Origin: Gordonibacter pamelaeae
Lineage (GTDB): Bacteria > Actinomycetota > Coriobacteriia > Coriobacteriales > Eggerthellaceae
NCBI RefSeq assembly: GCF_042665095.1
Contig: NZ_JBHTBV010000002.1
DNA length: 64,000 bases
Reading direction: 5' to 3' (one strand)
Shown here: piece after piece, positions 1 to 8,006 of the stretch
Numbering within the stretch: the stretch's first letter is position 1
Layout of the letters: each line of letters opens with the position of its first letter
Program-made: the position numbers and the translations under genes
Notes under the pieces: generated by a model
The model's database searches: none
What the model was told of the DNA's origin: nothing
The model's input: only the letters and a program-made list of their open reading frames with translations

Positions 1-410
1 ACGAAACGAAGGTGCTCGAAGCGGCAGCCCTGCTTTATAATGCCATTCCCGGCTATCTCGCCGAAACGCAAAGCAAGCAGCAGCTTGGACACCTTCTTGT
101 AGATCTGATCGACGCATTAGATACCATAGAGTTCACCCGGTCGGGAACGCCTTTGTTCGATATTATCGGCGGGAACATTCCCGGCAGGAGAAAGAAAGCC
201 ATTCTGGCACTTGAACGGGAATACGGGCTGACCGAACGCGAGGGACATATCCTCCGCTACCTAGCGAACGAGCGAAACCCCACGTATATCTCCAACGCGC
301 TGGGTATTTCCCCGTCTACCGCCAAAGCACACAAGTACTCGATTTACAGGAAGCTGGGCATACATAGCTCATCGGAGCTGAAGAAGCTGCTTGAGCAGAA
401 CCAGCAGTGA
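1..410 (+). CDS. LuxR-family transcriptional regulator, C-terminal part (cut by window edge)
   Basis: The reading frame is open to the left edge, so the gene starts outside the window and only about 136 C-terminal residues are visible. The end carries a typical LuxR/GerE helix-turn-helix: LTEREGHILRYLA is the first helix region, and the recognition part reads ISPSTAKAHKYSIYRKLGI. The part before it has no clear fold. In this bacterial group such C-terminal domains usually follow a multi-helix membrane domain, as in the gene at 6423-7997, but that part cannot be seen here. It converges on nhaA with a 12-base gap. The regulator class is confident; its target is unknown. Confidence 0.85.
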   Translation, partial: ETKVLEAAALLYNAIPGYLAETQSKQQLGHLLVDLIDALDTIEFTRSGTPLFDIIGGNIPGRRKKAILALEREYGLTEREGHILRYLANERNPTYISNALGISPSTAKAHKYSIYRKLGIHSSSELKKLLEQNQQ

Positions 411-422
411 CGTAGCCGCCCT

Positions 423-1883
423 TCATCTTTCTTTCGCGATTTCACCGTCATCGGCAGCCCCTTCTTCCTCTTCCTCGTCGGTCACGCGGCGCAGCACGAG
501 GAAGCCGGCGACGCCGGCCACGAGCGAAGCAGCCAGAATAGCCGCCTTCGCCATGGCGATGGTGCTCGCATCGACGAATGCCAGGTTCGTCACGAAGATG
601 GCCATGGTGAAGCCCACGCCGCCCAGCACGGACACGCCTGCGATATGGCCCCAGCTCACGCCAGCGGGGAGATCGCTTAAGCGCAGCTTCACCGTGAGCC
701 AGGTGGCCAGGAAGATGCCGAGCGGCTTGCCGAACAAGAGGCCGCAGAACACGCCGATGGTCACGGGGTTCGCAATGACGGCGAGAGGGTCCATACCCGT
801 CAGCACCACGCTGGCGTTCGAGAACGCGAACAGCGGCAGGATGAAAAAGTACACAGGGATGTGCAGACGGTAGTCCAACCGCGTGATGGGCGGAATGGCC
901 ATGCGCGACACGCGGCCGATCTCGTCGAGTTCGCCCAGGTACTCCTTCTGCACGATGTCGGGCTCGCCGGGGTCGTAGCGCTCGTCGGCCTTGCGCGCCC
1001 TCGCCTCGAACCAGCCCGGCGCCCGATCCAGCTTTACCTGCGACTTCGCCGGAATGGCCAGCGCCAGCAGCACGCCCGCAATGGTGGCGTGCACGCCCGA
1101 GAGCAGGAAGCACACCCACATGGCCAACCCGATGAGCAGGTACGGCCACAGGTCGTACACATGCAGCCGGTTGATGACGAGCGCACCGGCGAACAACGCC
1201 AGGCCGCCTGCCAGCCAGGCGATATCGAGGTCGGCCGTGTAGAACACCGCGATCACCAGAATGGCGATCATGTCGTCGGCTATGGTGAGCGTGGACAAGA
1301 ACGAGCGCAGCCCCGCCGGTATGCGGCTGCCCAGCAGCGCTAAGATACCCAGGCAGAACGCGATGTCGTTCGCCATGGGAACGCCCCAGCCCTGCTCGAA
1401 GCCGCTGCCCATGTTCACCACCGTGTACACGACGGCCGGCACCACGGCACCGCCGGCCGCGCCCAAGATGGGCAGCAGGGCCTTGCGCGGGTTGCGCAGC
1501 TCGCCCGCCGTGAGCTCGAACTTTATCTCCAAGCCCACCAGCAGGAAGAAAATGGCCATGAGGAAGTCGTTGATGAAATGCTCGAGCGACAGGTGCGGCG
1601 CGAAGCTGCCCAGCGAGAAGCCCAGGTCGAAATCGTGCCAGAATGCGGCGAAGTACGGGAGCACCGGCGTGTTCTCGATGACAAGAGCCGCCACGGCCGC
1701 CACGAGCATGAGCATAGTCGCCCGGGTGGACGAGTGCGTGAACTCCAGGAGCTTGCGCCTACGCCGATGATGGTGCCGCACCTCCGGCTCCAAGATGCGC
1801 TCCGTAGGCGAGCAAGCCGGATCGCCGCTCAAGCAAGCCGGCCCCAGCTCGTCGCGCCCCACCTTGTCGTTCCCTGATGTCAT
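423..1883 (-). CDS. nhaA: Na+/H+ antiporter NhaA
   Basis: This inner-membrane antiporter expels Na+ in exchange for protons. The product is 486 residues when started at ATG 1883 (MTSGND); an in-frame ATG at 1916 would add 11 residues. It has about 12 hydrophobic segments. The family's key acidic sites are present: MANDIAF carries the Asp matching E. coli Asp133, and TIADDM carries the Asp pair matching 163/164, the Na+/H+ binding site. A hydrophilic N-terminal tail of about 50 residues with a His/Arg-rich stretch and a Glu-rich C-terminal tail are lineage extras. A charged cytoplasmic loop in the middle (RKADERYDPGEPDIVQKEYL) is longer than in E. coli. The call is confident. Confidence 0.96.
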   Translation of the reverse strand: MTSGNDKVGRDELGPACLSGDPACSPTERILEPEVRHHHRRRRKLLEFTHSSTRATMLMLVAAVAALVIENTPVLPYFAAFWHDFDLGFSLGSFAPHLSLEHFINDFLMAIFFLLVGLEIKFELTAGELRNPRKALLPILGAAGGAVVPAVVYTVVNMGSGFEQGWGVPMANDIAFCLGILALLGSRIPAGLRSFLSTLTIADDMIAILVIAVFYTADLDIAWLAGGLALFAGALVINRLHVYDLWPYLLIGLAMWVCFLLSGVHATIAGVLLALAIPAKSQVKLDRAPGWFEARARKADERYDPGEPDIVQKEYLGELDEIGRVSRMAIPPITRLDYRLHIPVYFFILPLFAFSNASVVLTGMDPLAVIANPVTIGVFCGLLFGKPLGIFLATWLTVKLRLSDLPAGVSWGHIAGVSVLGGVGFTMAIFVTNLAFVDASTIAMAKAAILAASLVAGVAGFLVLRRVTDEEEEEGAADDGEIAKER

Positions 1884-2050
1884 AGGTTCCAGTATACGGA
1901 AGACCGCCGAAAGCATCGGCTACGGAAAAGCAACGAACAGAATCTGCCCAACAAGACATGCGCCTTGAGCACTTGGATGTGTTTCGTCGGGAAACCATGT
2001 GTCCGAAAGGCATGCTTTGCCATGCAGAGATGCCCACGAGGAGCGTATTA

Positions 2051-2260
2051 CTAAATGCCTTTGAATAACTGCTCCACGGAAATGCCGAATCCGGCAGCAA
2101 TGCGCTCGACAGTCTTGATCCCCACGTTTATCTGGCCGTTCTCGATAGCGGCCAGATAACTGCGATCCAAACCGGAAGCCTCGGCAAAGGCACGTTGAGG
2201 TAGGTCGCGCTCTTCGCGCAACTCCTTGATTCTCAAACCGAGCGCCTTTCTAATGTCCAT
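2051..2260 (-). CDS. Small XRE-family DNA-binding protein
   Basis: The product is 69 residues from ATG 2260 (MDIRKALGLRIKEL). An in-frame ATG at 2302 would add 14 residues of no evident structure, and neither start has a strong ribosome-binding site. It is essentially a single Cro/C1-type helix-turn-helix: LPQRAFAEASGLDRSYLAAIENG, then a scaffold helix ending IAAGFGISVEQLF. Such stand-alone HTH proteins resemble restriction-modification controller proteins, but no restriction or methylase gene lies beside it. The target is unknown. Confidence 0.85.
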   Translation of the reverse strand: MDIRKALGLRIKELREERDLPQRAFAEASGLDRSYLAAIENGQINVGIKTVERIAAGFGISVEQLFKGI

Positions 2261-2357
2261 GTTAAGAACGGTACGAAAAGCTGCTGAACTGGAGTGTAGC
2301 AAATCACCAACGAATTGCCGCTAGAGTCCCTCCATCTCATGCAAAAGTACGTTTCCC

Positions 2358-2627
2358 CTAGATCTTGTACATGTACTGGAAAACGTCCTCGCGCTGGATG
2401 ATGATCTGCATGCCCAGGTCGTCGCTGATCTTGGCGAGGCGTTCCTGCACGGTGTTGAAGTCGGCCTTCTCCGTGTCGAGGGTGGCGAGCATCGTCATGG
2501 AGAAGATGTCGTCCAGGATGGTCTGGCTGATGTCGTCGATGTTCGCGCCGCAGTCGGCCAGCGCGGTGGCAATGGCGGCCACGATGCCGCTGCGATCCTT
2601 GCCCAGAACGGAGATGACGCATTTCAT
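2358..2627 (-). CDS. ACT domain protein (UPF0237 type)
   Basis: The product is 89 residues and is one compact ACT domain, beginning MKCVISVLGKDRSGIVAAIA, the standard opening of UPF0237 proteins (V-x-G-x-D-x-x-G-I-V). The domain is expected to bind a small ligand, often an amino acid, and to dimerise; no enzymatic domain is attached. ATG 2627 was chosen because AAGGAA lies about seven bases upstream; longer in-frame starts would run through the parS site at 2683. In other bacteria the family often sits beside a UPF0210 gene, but none is seen here. The family call is firm and the role is unknown. Confidence 0.92.
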   Translation of the reverse strand: MKCVISVLGKDRSGIVAAIATALADCGANIDDISQTILDDIFSMTMLATLDTEKADFNTVQERLAKISDDLGMQIIIQREDVFQYMYKI

Positions 2628-2682
2628 AGGTTGGTTCCTTTCCTCGTGGCGCGAATCGGCCTCGCACCTCGTAACGAACGTA

Positions 2683-2698
2683 TGTTTCACGTGAAACA
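2683..2698. promoter_or_regulatory. parS site 1 (ParB/Spo0J binding site)
   Basis: The 16 bases TGTTTCACGTGAAACA match the near-universal bacterial chromosomal parS consensus exactly and sit in an 18-base perfect palindrome (2682-2699). The site lies in the gap between folE and the ACT gene. parS sites nucleate ParB spreading and SMC loading and cluster near oriC. Confidence 0.93.
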
Positions 2699-2754
2699 TT
2701 TCGGCGGTTCGGCTGCCTTGCCGCTCGGCCACGCCGCCAAGTGCGGTGGAGCCC

Positions 2755-3324
2755 CTAGTCCCGTCGCGCGAAGATGAGCGACAGGGCCTCCGCACGGGTG
2801 GCCTGGCTGCGCTCGAAAGCACCGCGGACGGCACTTGTGGTGGTCTTCGCGCCGGCCTTCTTCACGCCGCGCATGCTCATACACAGATGCTCGGCCTCCA
2901 ACACCACGATGACGCCCTGGGGGTGCAGCTGCTCGATGAGCGTGTCGGCGATCTGCGAGGTCAGGCGTTCCTGCACCTGCGGGCGCTTCGCGAACACGTC
3001 CACGAGGCGCGCGAGCTTCGACAACCCGCAGATGCGCCCGTCGGCCGCCGGGATGTAGGCCACGTGCGCCTTGCCGAAAAACGGCACCAGATGGTGCTCG
3101 CACATAGAGTAGAACGGGATGTCGCGCACCAGCACCATTTCCTCGTGGTGCTCGTCGAACGTGGTGGCGAAGTGCTCCGCCGGGTCCTGCTCCAGGCCCG
3201 CGAACACCTCCTCGTACATACGTGCCACGCGTGCCGGCGTCTCGCGCAAGCCCTCGCGCTCGGGATCCTCCCCCACCCCTTCCAAGATGAGCCGCACCCC
3301 TGCTTCGATTTTCGCAGCGTCCAT
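2755..3324 (-). CDS. folE: GTP cyclohydrolase I
   Basis: The enzyme converts GTP to 7,8-dihydroneopterin triphosphate, the first step of tetrahydrofolate (and other pterin) synthesis, in the cytosol. The product is 189 residues from ATG 3324, which has GAGGAAAG upstream. The zinc-binding Cys and His are in SMCEHHLVPFFGKAHVAY, and the second Cys is in EHLCMSMRG. GLSKLARLVDVFAKRPQVQE and TTSAVRGAF are further family signatures. No other folate gene is adjacent. The length is typical of a bacterial type IA enzyme. Confidence 0.97.
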   Translation of the reverse strand: MDAAKIEAGVRLILEGVGEDPEREGLRETPARVARMYEEVFAGLEQDPAEHFATTFDEHHEEMVLVRDIPFYSMCEHHLVPFFGKAHVAYIPAADGRICGLSKLARLVDVFAKRPQVQERLTSQIADTLIEQLHPQGVIVVLEAEHLCMSMRGVKKAGAKTTTSAVRGAFERSQATRAEALSLIFARRD

Positions 3325-3413
3325 AACCGTCTTTCCTCGTCGTTGGTCGAATGCATGATAGCACGGATGCGCGCCGGCGCCCGCCCGGGCGCCGCGGGGG
3401 CCACGGAAAAGGA

Positions 3414-3451
3414 AGAAGACCCGGCGGGGAGGGAGGGTTGCCGGGTCTTCT
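3414..3451 (-). terminator. Hairpin after the cytochrome gene, probable terminator
   Basis: A perfect 12-bp stem (AGAAGACCCGGC / GCCGGGTCTTCT) encloses a 14-base purine loop containing GGGAGGGAGGG. Read on the minus strand it follows the stop of the cytochrome gene at 3586 and is followed by TCCTTTTCC, so it can end that transcript. Its loop is shared with the hairpin at 4327-4359. Confidence 0.65.
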
Positions 3452-3585
3452 AAGGAGGCTCGCCGCCGCAAGGCAGCCAGCCGGAGGCGTCCGCAGGGTC
3501 GCAACCGCCTCGAGGCCGCCGAGGGCGCGGCCGCTTCGCCGGAGCCGCAGGATAGCGCGGCCCGGGGGAAGGCGAGGTTCAAGCG

Positions 3586-4254
3586 CTAGGCCACTTCGCG
3601 TTCGCGCAGCTCATGGCAGGTCCCGCATTGGAACACGCCCTTGTGATGGCACTGGGCGCACCACATCATGGCATCCTTCTGCAGGTTCTTGCTATGGATC
3701 TTATGGCAGTCGGTGCAGGTGGGCGGGTTCGCGTCGTGCTGCTCGTTGCTCACGTACTCGTGCGGGTTCTGGACCTTGCCCTTCTCGTCCTTGAACTCCG
3801 TGTTGTCGGCGGTCTTCACCGCCATGTCGGCCATCGTGCCGTGGCACGCCGGGTCCTGGCAGGTGAGCGCGTCCACCGTCACCACGGTGGCCTTCGAGGC
3901 GGGCTTGTCGGCGTAGGTCACGCCCTCGTGCGCCTCCTTGAGCGGCGTCTCCAGGGTATGGCACTGGTTGCAGGCCAGGTCGCCATGCTCGGACGCCTGC
4001 GGGCACTGCACGTCGGCCAAGGTCTCGGTCTCGGTCGTATGGCAGGTCTTGCAGTCGATGTCCATGGTCCAATCCACCTGCTGGGTGGCCATGGGGTCTT
4101 CCTTCGGGACCTTTGCGGAGCCTTCGCCTTCGCCCGCCTGCTTCGGCGCGCAGCCCACGGCCGTGCCCAGCACCACGGCCAGGGCCACCACCGCCACGGC
4201 AACGGCCAGGGCCATGAAGCCCTTGCGGGCGGTATTCGTCGTTTCGTTCGTCAT
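3586..4254 (-). CDS. Multihaem c-type cytochrome, lipoprotein (electron donor to the reductase)
   Basis: The product is 222 residues from ATG 4254, with AGGAAAG upstream. A hydrophobic N-terminal segment ends in AVGC (Cys35), a lipobox, so it is probably a membrane-anchored extracytoplasmic protein. Haem attachment motifs are CKTCH, CNQCH, CTDCH, CAQCH and CGTCH, plus one variant CQDPACH (CX4CH), giving five or six haems. This size and pattern match the small tetra- to hexahaem cytochromes that pass quinol electrons to flavoprotein reductases. It lies 124 bases downstream of the flavoprotein gene in the same direction, with a GC-rich hairpin between. Partnership with that flavoprotein is inferred from position. 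Confidence 0.93.
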   Translation of the reverse strand: MTNETTNTARKGFMALAVAVAVVALAVVLGTAVGCAPKQAGEGEGSAKVPKEDPMATQQVDWTMDIDCKTCHTTETETLADVQCPQASEHGDLACNQCHTLETPLKEAHEGVTYADKPASKATVVTVDALTCQDPACHGTMADMAVKTADNTEFKDEKGKVQNPHEYVSNEQHDANPPTCTDCHKIHSKNLQKDAMMWCAQCHHKGVFQCGTCHELREREVA

Positions 4255-4326
4255 AGCCAGCTTTCCTATCATGGTTGCGGCCCGGCCGGCCGCAAACGGC
4301 CGACCGGGCCCGGTCGCAAATGCGCC

Positions 4327-4359
4327 CGCGCGCCGCAGGGAGGGAGGGCGCGGCGCGCG
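4327..4359 (-). terminator. GC hairpin between flavoprotein and cytochrome genes
   Basis: A perfect 10-bp stem (CGCGCGCCGC / GCGGCGCGCG) has the loop AGGGAGGGAGGGC. It sits between the flavoprotein stop (4379) and the cytochrome start (4254). There is no T-run, so an attenuator or mRNA-stability element is as likely as a terminator. More imperfect GC dyads follow at about 4275-4315. Confidence 0.5.
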
Positions 4360-4378
4360 GCGTCGTCAGGTTGCGGGA

Positions 4379-6031
4379 CTACTTCTTGTCCCAGGGCTCC
4401 AAGCCGGCGCAGTGACGGCCGGCGATACGGCCCCACACCATGTTCTCGGAGTTGTTGCCGCCGGTGATGCCGTAGCTGTGGGCCTGGAAGTTGCCGAAGC
4501 TGCCCGCGGCGTACAGGCGCGGGATGACGTTGCCGGCCGGGTCCAGCACCTCGGCGTTCACGTTCTTCTTCGGGCCGCCCAGCGTGGAGCAGGAGCCGGG
4601 GTAGATGGAGATGGCGTAGTACGGGCCGCTCTCGGAGAGCTTGTTCTCCTCGGCCGTGAGCTCGCGGTCGAAGCGAGCGTCCTTGCCGGCATCGCAGAAG
4701 GCCTGGTACTCGGCGAACGTCTCCTTGAGCGTGTCGATGTCCATCCAGTGGTCGAAGTCCTTGATCTTCTGGCCAAGCTCCTCGAGCGTGTCGCCCTTGA
4801 GCACCCAGCCGCGCTCGATCTCAACCTGGTTGTCGTCGGACCAGCCGTCCCACGCGCGCAGCTCGTCGGGAAGGTCGGTGGTGTAGTTGCCGCACTCGAA
4901 CCAGCCGCCCTGCTGCGTGCCCATGGGGCCGCCGTCGATGCCCTTCTGGTCGAAGATCTGCCACGACGGTATGCGATCGTAGTCGTCGATCTTGTCGCTG
5001 AACGACATGAGGGTGTGCCAGCCGTTATGCGCCGTGCCGCCCGTCTTGGCCTCGTTCTGGTAGCGCTTGCCCAGGCGGTTCACCGTGAAGAACGCGTCGG
5101 ACTGCGGGCTGGCGAAGATGGCGAAGTCGTAGTCGGGGTCGCGCGTCCACATGGCCGTGGTGGAAATGACCATGTTCATATGCCAGAGCTTCGCGCCCAC
5201 TTCCTCGACCATGCGGATGCCGTCGCCCGTGTTGTACTGCCAACCCTCGAACTTGAAGGGGTAGATGCTCAGGTAGGTGTTCTTGAGCTCCTCGTTGAAC
5301 TCGAAGCCGCCCGTGCACAGCACGACGCCCTTGCGCGCCTTGATGGTCTTCTCGGCACCATCCTCGAGGAAGCGCACGCCCGCGATCTCCTTGGTGTCGG
5401 GATTCTGGATGAGGTGCTCCTCGGTGCAGGCGAACTTGAGCTCGATGGGCAGGCCCAGCTCGGCGCGCTTGGCCTCCAGCTCGTGGAACGTGGTCATGCC
5501 GAAGCCCTCGACGTTGGACACGCCGATGCAGCCCGCATACTTGCCGTCGTCCAGGAACCAGTACTCGGGGATGGTGCCGGCGAGCGCCTTCTCGGCCACC
5601 TCGTAGGTCATGCCGTACTTGTCGGCGTAGTCGGTGTGCTTCGTGGCCTCGCCGATGTAGGCGTCGATCATGTCCTCCTCGATGAGGCCATGGCCGAACG
5701 CCACGCAGTAGTCGCGGAACAGCTTCTCGTCCTTGATGACCGTCCACTCGCCGTTGTTGATGCGGCTGTTGCCGCCGCCCTCGACGGGCGCCTTCTCCAA
5801 GATGACGACCTCCGAGCCGCCCTCGTCGGCCGCGACGAGGGACGACCACATGCCCGCTCCGCCGTAGCCCACCACGACGACGTCCGTCTCGTAGTCCCAC
5901 GACTTCGGCATCCAGTCGCCCGAGGCGGCCGAACCGCCCGACGAGCAGCCCGCGAGCGCGGCGGAGCCGGCCACGGCGGCACCGGCCACGGCGGCGCCCT
6001 TCAGGAAATTGCGACGTGAAATCTCGCTCAT
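4379..6031 (-). CDS. Tat-exported FAD-dependent reductase (fumarate reductase/Cgr2-like flavoprotein)
   Basis: The product is 550 residues from ATG 6031, preceded by AAGGAGGAACC. The N-terminus SRRNFLKG is a twin-arginine signal, and LAGC at 26-29 is a lipobox, so a Tat-exported lipoprotein is likely. The FAD Rossmann motif is VVVVGYGGAG (51-60), and the C-terminal FAD contact is LYAAGSFGN...GITGGNN. The family is FAD_binding_2; there is no FMN-binding domain. Where fumarate reductases have an HHTxGG motif, this has SCSTLGG, and the usual Arg-Leu-Gly-Gly substrate loop is replaced, so fumarate is doubtful as substrate. The downstream cytochrome and upstream divergent LuxR gene form a typical Eggerthellaceae dedicated-acceptor respiration unit. 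The substrate cannot be read from sequence. Confidence 0.93.
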   Translation of the reverse strand: MSEISRRNFLKGAAVAGAAVAGSAALAGCSSGGSAASGDWMPKSWDYETDVVVVGYGGAGMWSSLVAADEGGSEVVILEKAPVEGGGNSRINNGEWTVIKDEKLFRDYCVAFGHGLIEEDMIDAYIGEATKHTDYADKYGMTYEVAEKALAGTIPEYWFLDDGKYAGCIGVSNVEGFGMTTFHELEAKRAELGLPIELKFACTEEHLIQNPDTKEIAGVRFLEDGAEKTIKARKGVVLCTGGFEFNEELKNTYLSIYPFKFEGWQYNTGDGIRMVEEVGAKLWHMNMVISTTAMWTRDPDYDFAIFASPQSDAFFTVNRLGKRYQNEAKTGGTAHNGWHTLMSFSDKIDDYDRIPSWQIFDQKGIDGGPMGTQQGGWFECGNYTTDLPDELRAWDGWSDDNQVEIERGWVLKGDTLEELGQKIKDFDHWMDIDTLKETFAEYQAFCDAGKDARFDRELTAEENKLSESGPYYAISIYPGSCSTLGGPKKNVNAEVLDPAGNVIPRLYAAGSFGNFQAHSYGITGGNNSENMVWGRIAGRHCAGLEPWDKK

Positions 6032-6422
6032 GGTTCCTCCTTGCAAAATCGAACGGGCTCCTGTGATCGATGCTCCCCGCATCGACCGTCCCCCTCCTCG
6101 GTGACGGCCCGTCCGTCAACAGGCGCATTCTAGGCGCGTTTTCCCACGAGCACACCAGATGATGGGTGTGATTATCATAATTATCTGTTACTTAGTTTCT
6201 GAACTGGGTAAACATACCCTTCTCACATTATCGATCCGATTGAAGCCGACGGGGTTCGCCCGTATGATGAAAACGGCCCCCGCAATGGGAGGTCGCGCTG
6301 CCCGCCGAGCGGGAACGGAGCGCGACGGTTCGTGCAGGCGGAACGGGGCCGGGGGTAAGGGGAGGCGCGCGCGACATACGGTTGCTGGCCGGCGTCGCAT
6401 GCGACATGGCAAGGGGAAGCCC
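6032..6422. other. Divergent intergenic control region of the reductase and LuxR genes
   Basis: This 391-base gap holds no convincing gene. The centre, about 6150-6240, is strongly AT-rich against the GC-rich background and should contain both promoters. A dyad CACACC-N8-GGTGTG lies at 6151-6170, followed by AT-rich dyad sequence (GATTATCATAATTATC). These are candidate binding sites for the LuxR regulator encoded to the right. The part from about 6290 to 6422 is GC-rich leader. Confidence 0.55.
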
Positions 6423-7997
6423 ATGAAGAGCAAGACGTCCGCAGCCGATGCGACGCCGACGGAGCAGCGCGCCCCGAACGCGCCAACCGTCCGGTTCTCG
6501 CTCGACTATCTGATCGTTATCGCGGGGTTCGGCCTGTGCCGAGCCTGGATCGTTTTCAGCCTCTCGGCCTCGGTGTCGAGCTTCGAGGCCCGCACCGACT
6601 GGGTGTTCCTCGTGGCCGGCGCCGTGGCCGCAGCGCTCGCAGCGTTGGTCATGACCCGCTTCGTGGGAAGCATGCCGCGCATGCACGAGCGGCTCACCGA
6701 CATCATGCTGGGGCTCGCGGCGTCGTCGGCGCTGTGCATCCCCGCTGCAACCTGGCTTGACTCGGCATCGCTGCTCATGCTCGGACTCATAACGGGAGGT
6801 GCCGCGGCAGGTCTTCTGCAGGTCATGTGGGGAGAGCGCTTCGCCGCGCAGGACCTGTACTTCTCGCTCGCCTGCGCGCCGGCTGCCGCCGTGGTCACGG
6901 GCCTCGTGCTGGCCATGGCCTCCGACGGCAACCTCATCGCCTTCATCGCGCTGCCGGCGGCGTCGATCGTCCTGCTGGCCCTGGAATGCCGCCGTTGCGG
7001 CATCGTGTGGAAGACGGGCCTGCCGGAAGGCCAGATGGAGGACGAGCCGCAGGAGGCAGACGAAGGAACGGCCCCGCAGGAGGGCGGGGGAGCCCCCTTC
7101 GCGCGCGGGCGCGCGCTGCACGGCTACCTTCGCCTCGACGCCTCCTCCACGAAGCTCATGGTGTCCATCATGGTGTTCTCGTTCCTCATCCGCATGCTGG
7201 ATGCCTTCCCCATCGTCGGCGACGACCCCTTCGAACTTTTGGGAGGGATCGGGTCGTTCAGCCTGGTCGTGGTGGGAGCCGTGTTCCTCGTGATCGTGTT
7301 CTTCGTCAAGGACCGCATGAACATCACGCTGGTCTACCGGCTTTCGCTGCCGGTGATGATAGGCGGGCTGATAGCGCTGGCGCTCGTGTTCGGCGAGCGG
7401 GCGCCCTTGGCCGTGCTGCTCATCGCAACGGGTTACGAGCTGTTCGACATTCTGGCATGGGTGCTGTTCGGAGAGATCGCTCGGCGCATGGGGCCGGGCG
7501 CCGCGCCGTACGTGTTCGGCGTGGGCGTGGCCTATATGCTCCTGGGCATGGCCGCGGGCTACGTGGCGAGCGCCGTCATGATCCCCTTGGTGGACGCGGG
7601 CGTGCTGCAGCTGAGCGCCGTTGCGCTGGTGGCGGTTCTCTGCCTGGTGATCATCGCGTTCCTCGTACTGCCGGAGAGCGTGATATCCTCGATTCCCCTG
7701 ATCAAAGGTGCCGGACGTCGCACGGAAAAGCCTGCCGACGATCAGGAAGAGCACCCCGAGCCGCAGCTCACGCTAGAGCAGAAATGCGCAGGCGTGGCCG
7801 AGGCGTGCGGCCTGACGCCACGCGAGCGCGAGGTGCTGCAGTTCCTGGCCCGAGGGCGGACGCTGTCCATCGTGGCGCGCGACCTGCACATCGCGAAGAA
7901 CACCGCGCGCACCCACATAGAGAAGATCTACCAGAAGACCGACATCCACAAGCAGCAGGATCTCATCGACTTCGTGGAAGGCTGGGAGGAACGCTGA
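6423..7997 (+). CDS. LuxR-family regulator with 12-helix membrane domain
   Basis: The product is 524 residues from ATG 6423, with AAGGGGA upstream; the frame is open further up but through unstructured Arg/Gly-rich sequence. Residues from about 25 to 420 are hydrophobic, MFS-like, with about 12 membrane segments and a charged loop in the middle. The C-terminus is a LuxR/GerE helix-turn-helix: LTPREREVLQFLARGRTLSIVARDL, then KNTARTHIEKIYQKTDIH. This membrane-sensor plus DNA-binding layout is expanded in Eggerthellaceae, where it commonly lies beside reductase genes. Divergence from the flavoprotein gene suggests it senses that enzyme's substrate and switches on the locus (inference). Confidence 0.9.
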   Translation: MKSKTSAADATPTEQRAPNAPTVRFSLDYLIVIAGFGLCRAWIVFSLSASVSSFEARTDWVFLVAGAVAAALAALVMTRFVGSMPRMHERLTDIMLGLAASSALCIPAATWLDSASLLMLGLITGGAAAGLLQVMWGERFAAQDLYFSLACAPAAAVVTGLVLAMASDGNLIAFIALPAASIVLLALECRRCGIVWKTGLPEGQMEDEPQEADEGTAPQEGGGAPFARGRALHGYLRLDASSTKLMVSIMVFSFLIRMLDAFPIVGDDPFELLGGIGSFSLVVVGAVFLVIVFFVKDRMNITLVYRLSLPVMIGGLIALALVFGERAPLAVLLIATGYELFDILAWVLFGEIARRMGPGAAPYVFGVGVAYMLLGMAAGYVASAVMIPLVDAGVLQLSAVALVAVLCLVIIAFLVLPESVISSIPLIKGAGRRTEKPADDQEEHPEPQLTLEQKCAGVAEACGLTPREREVLQFLARGRTLSIVARDLHIAKNTARTHIEKIYQKTDIHKQQDLIDFVEGWEER

Positions 7998-8006
7998 CGC
8001 CCCCTT

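Noticed and set aside
2051..2260. XRE protein as controller of a restriction-modification system
   Set aside because: No methylase or endonuclease is within reach.
3938..6019. A 693-residue open frame antisense to the flavoprotein
   Set aside because: Shadow frame; no start signal and no motif, while the minus strand has a full Tat flavoprotein.
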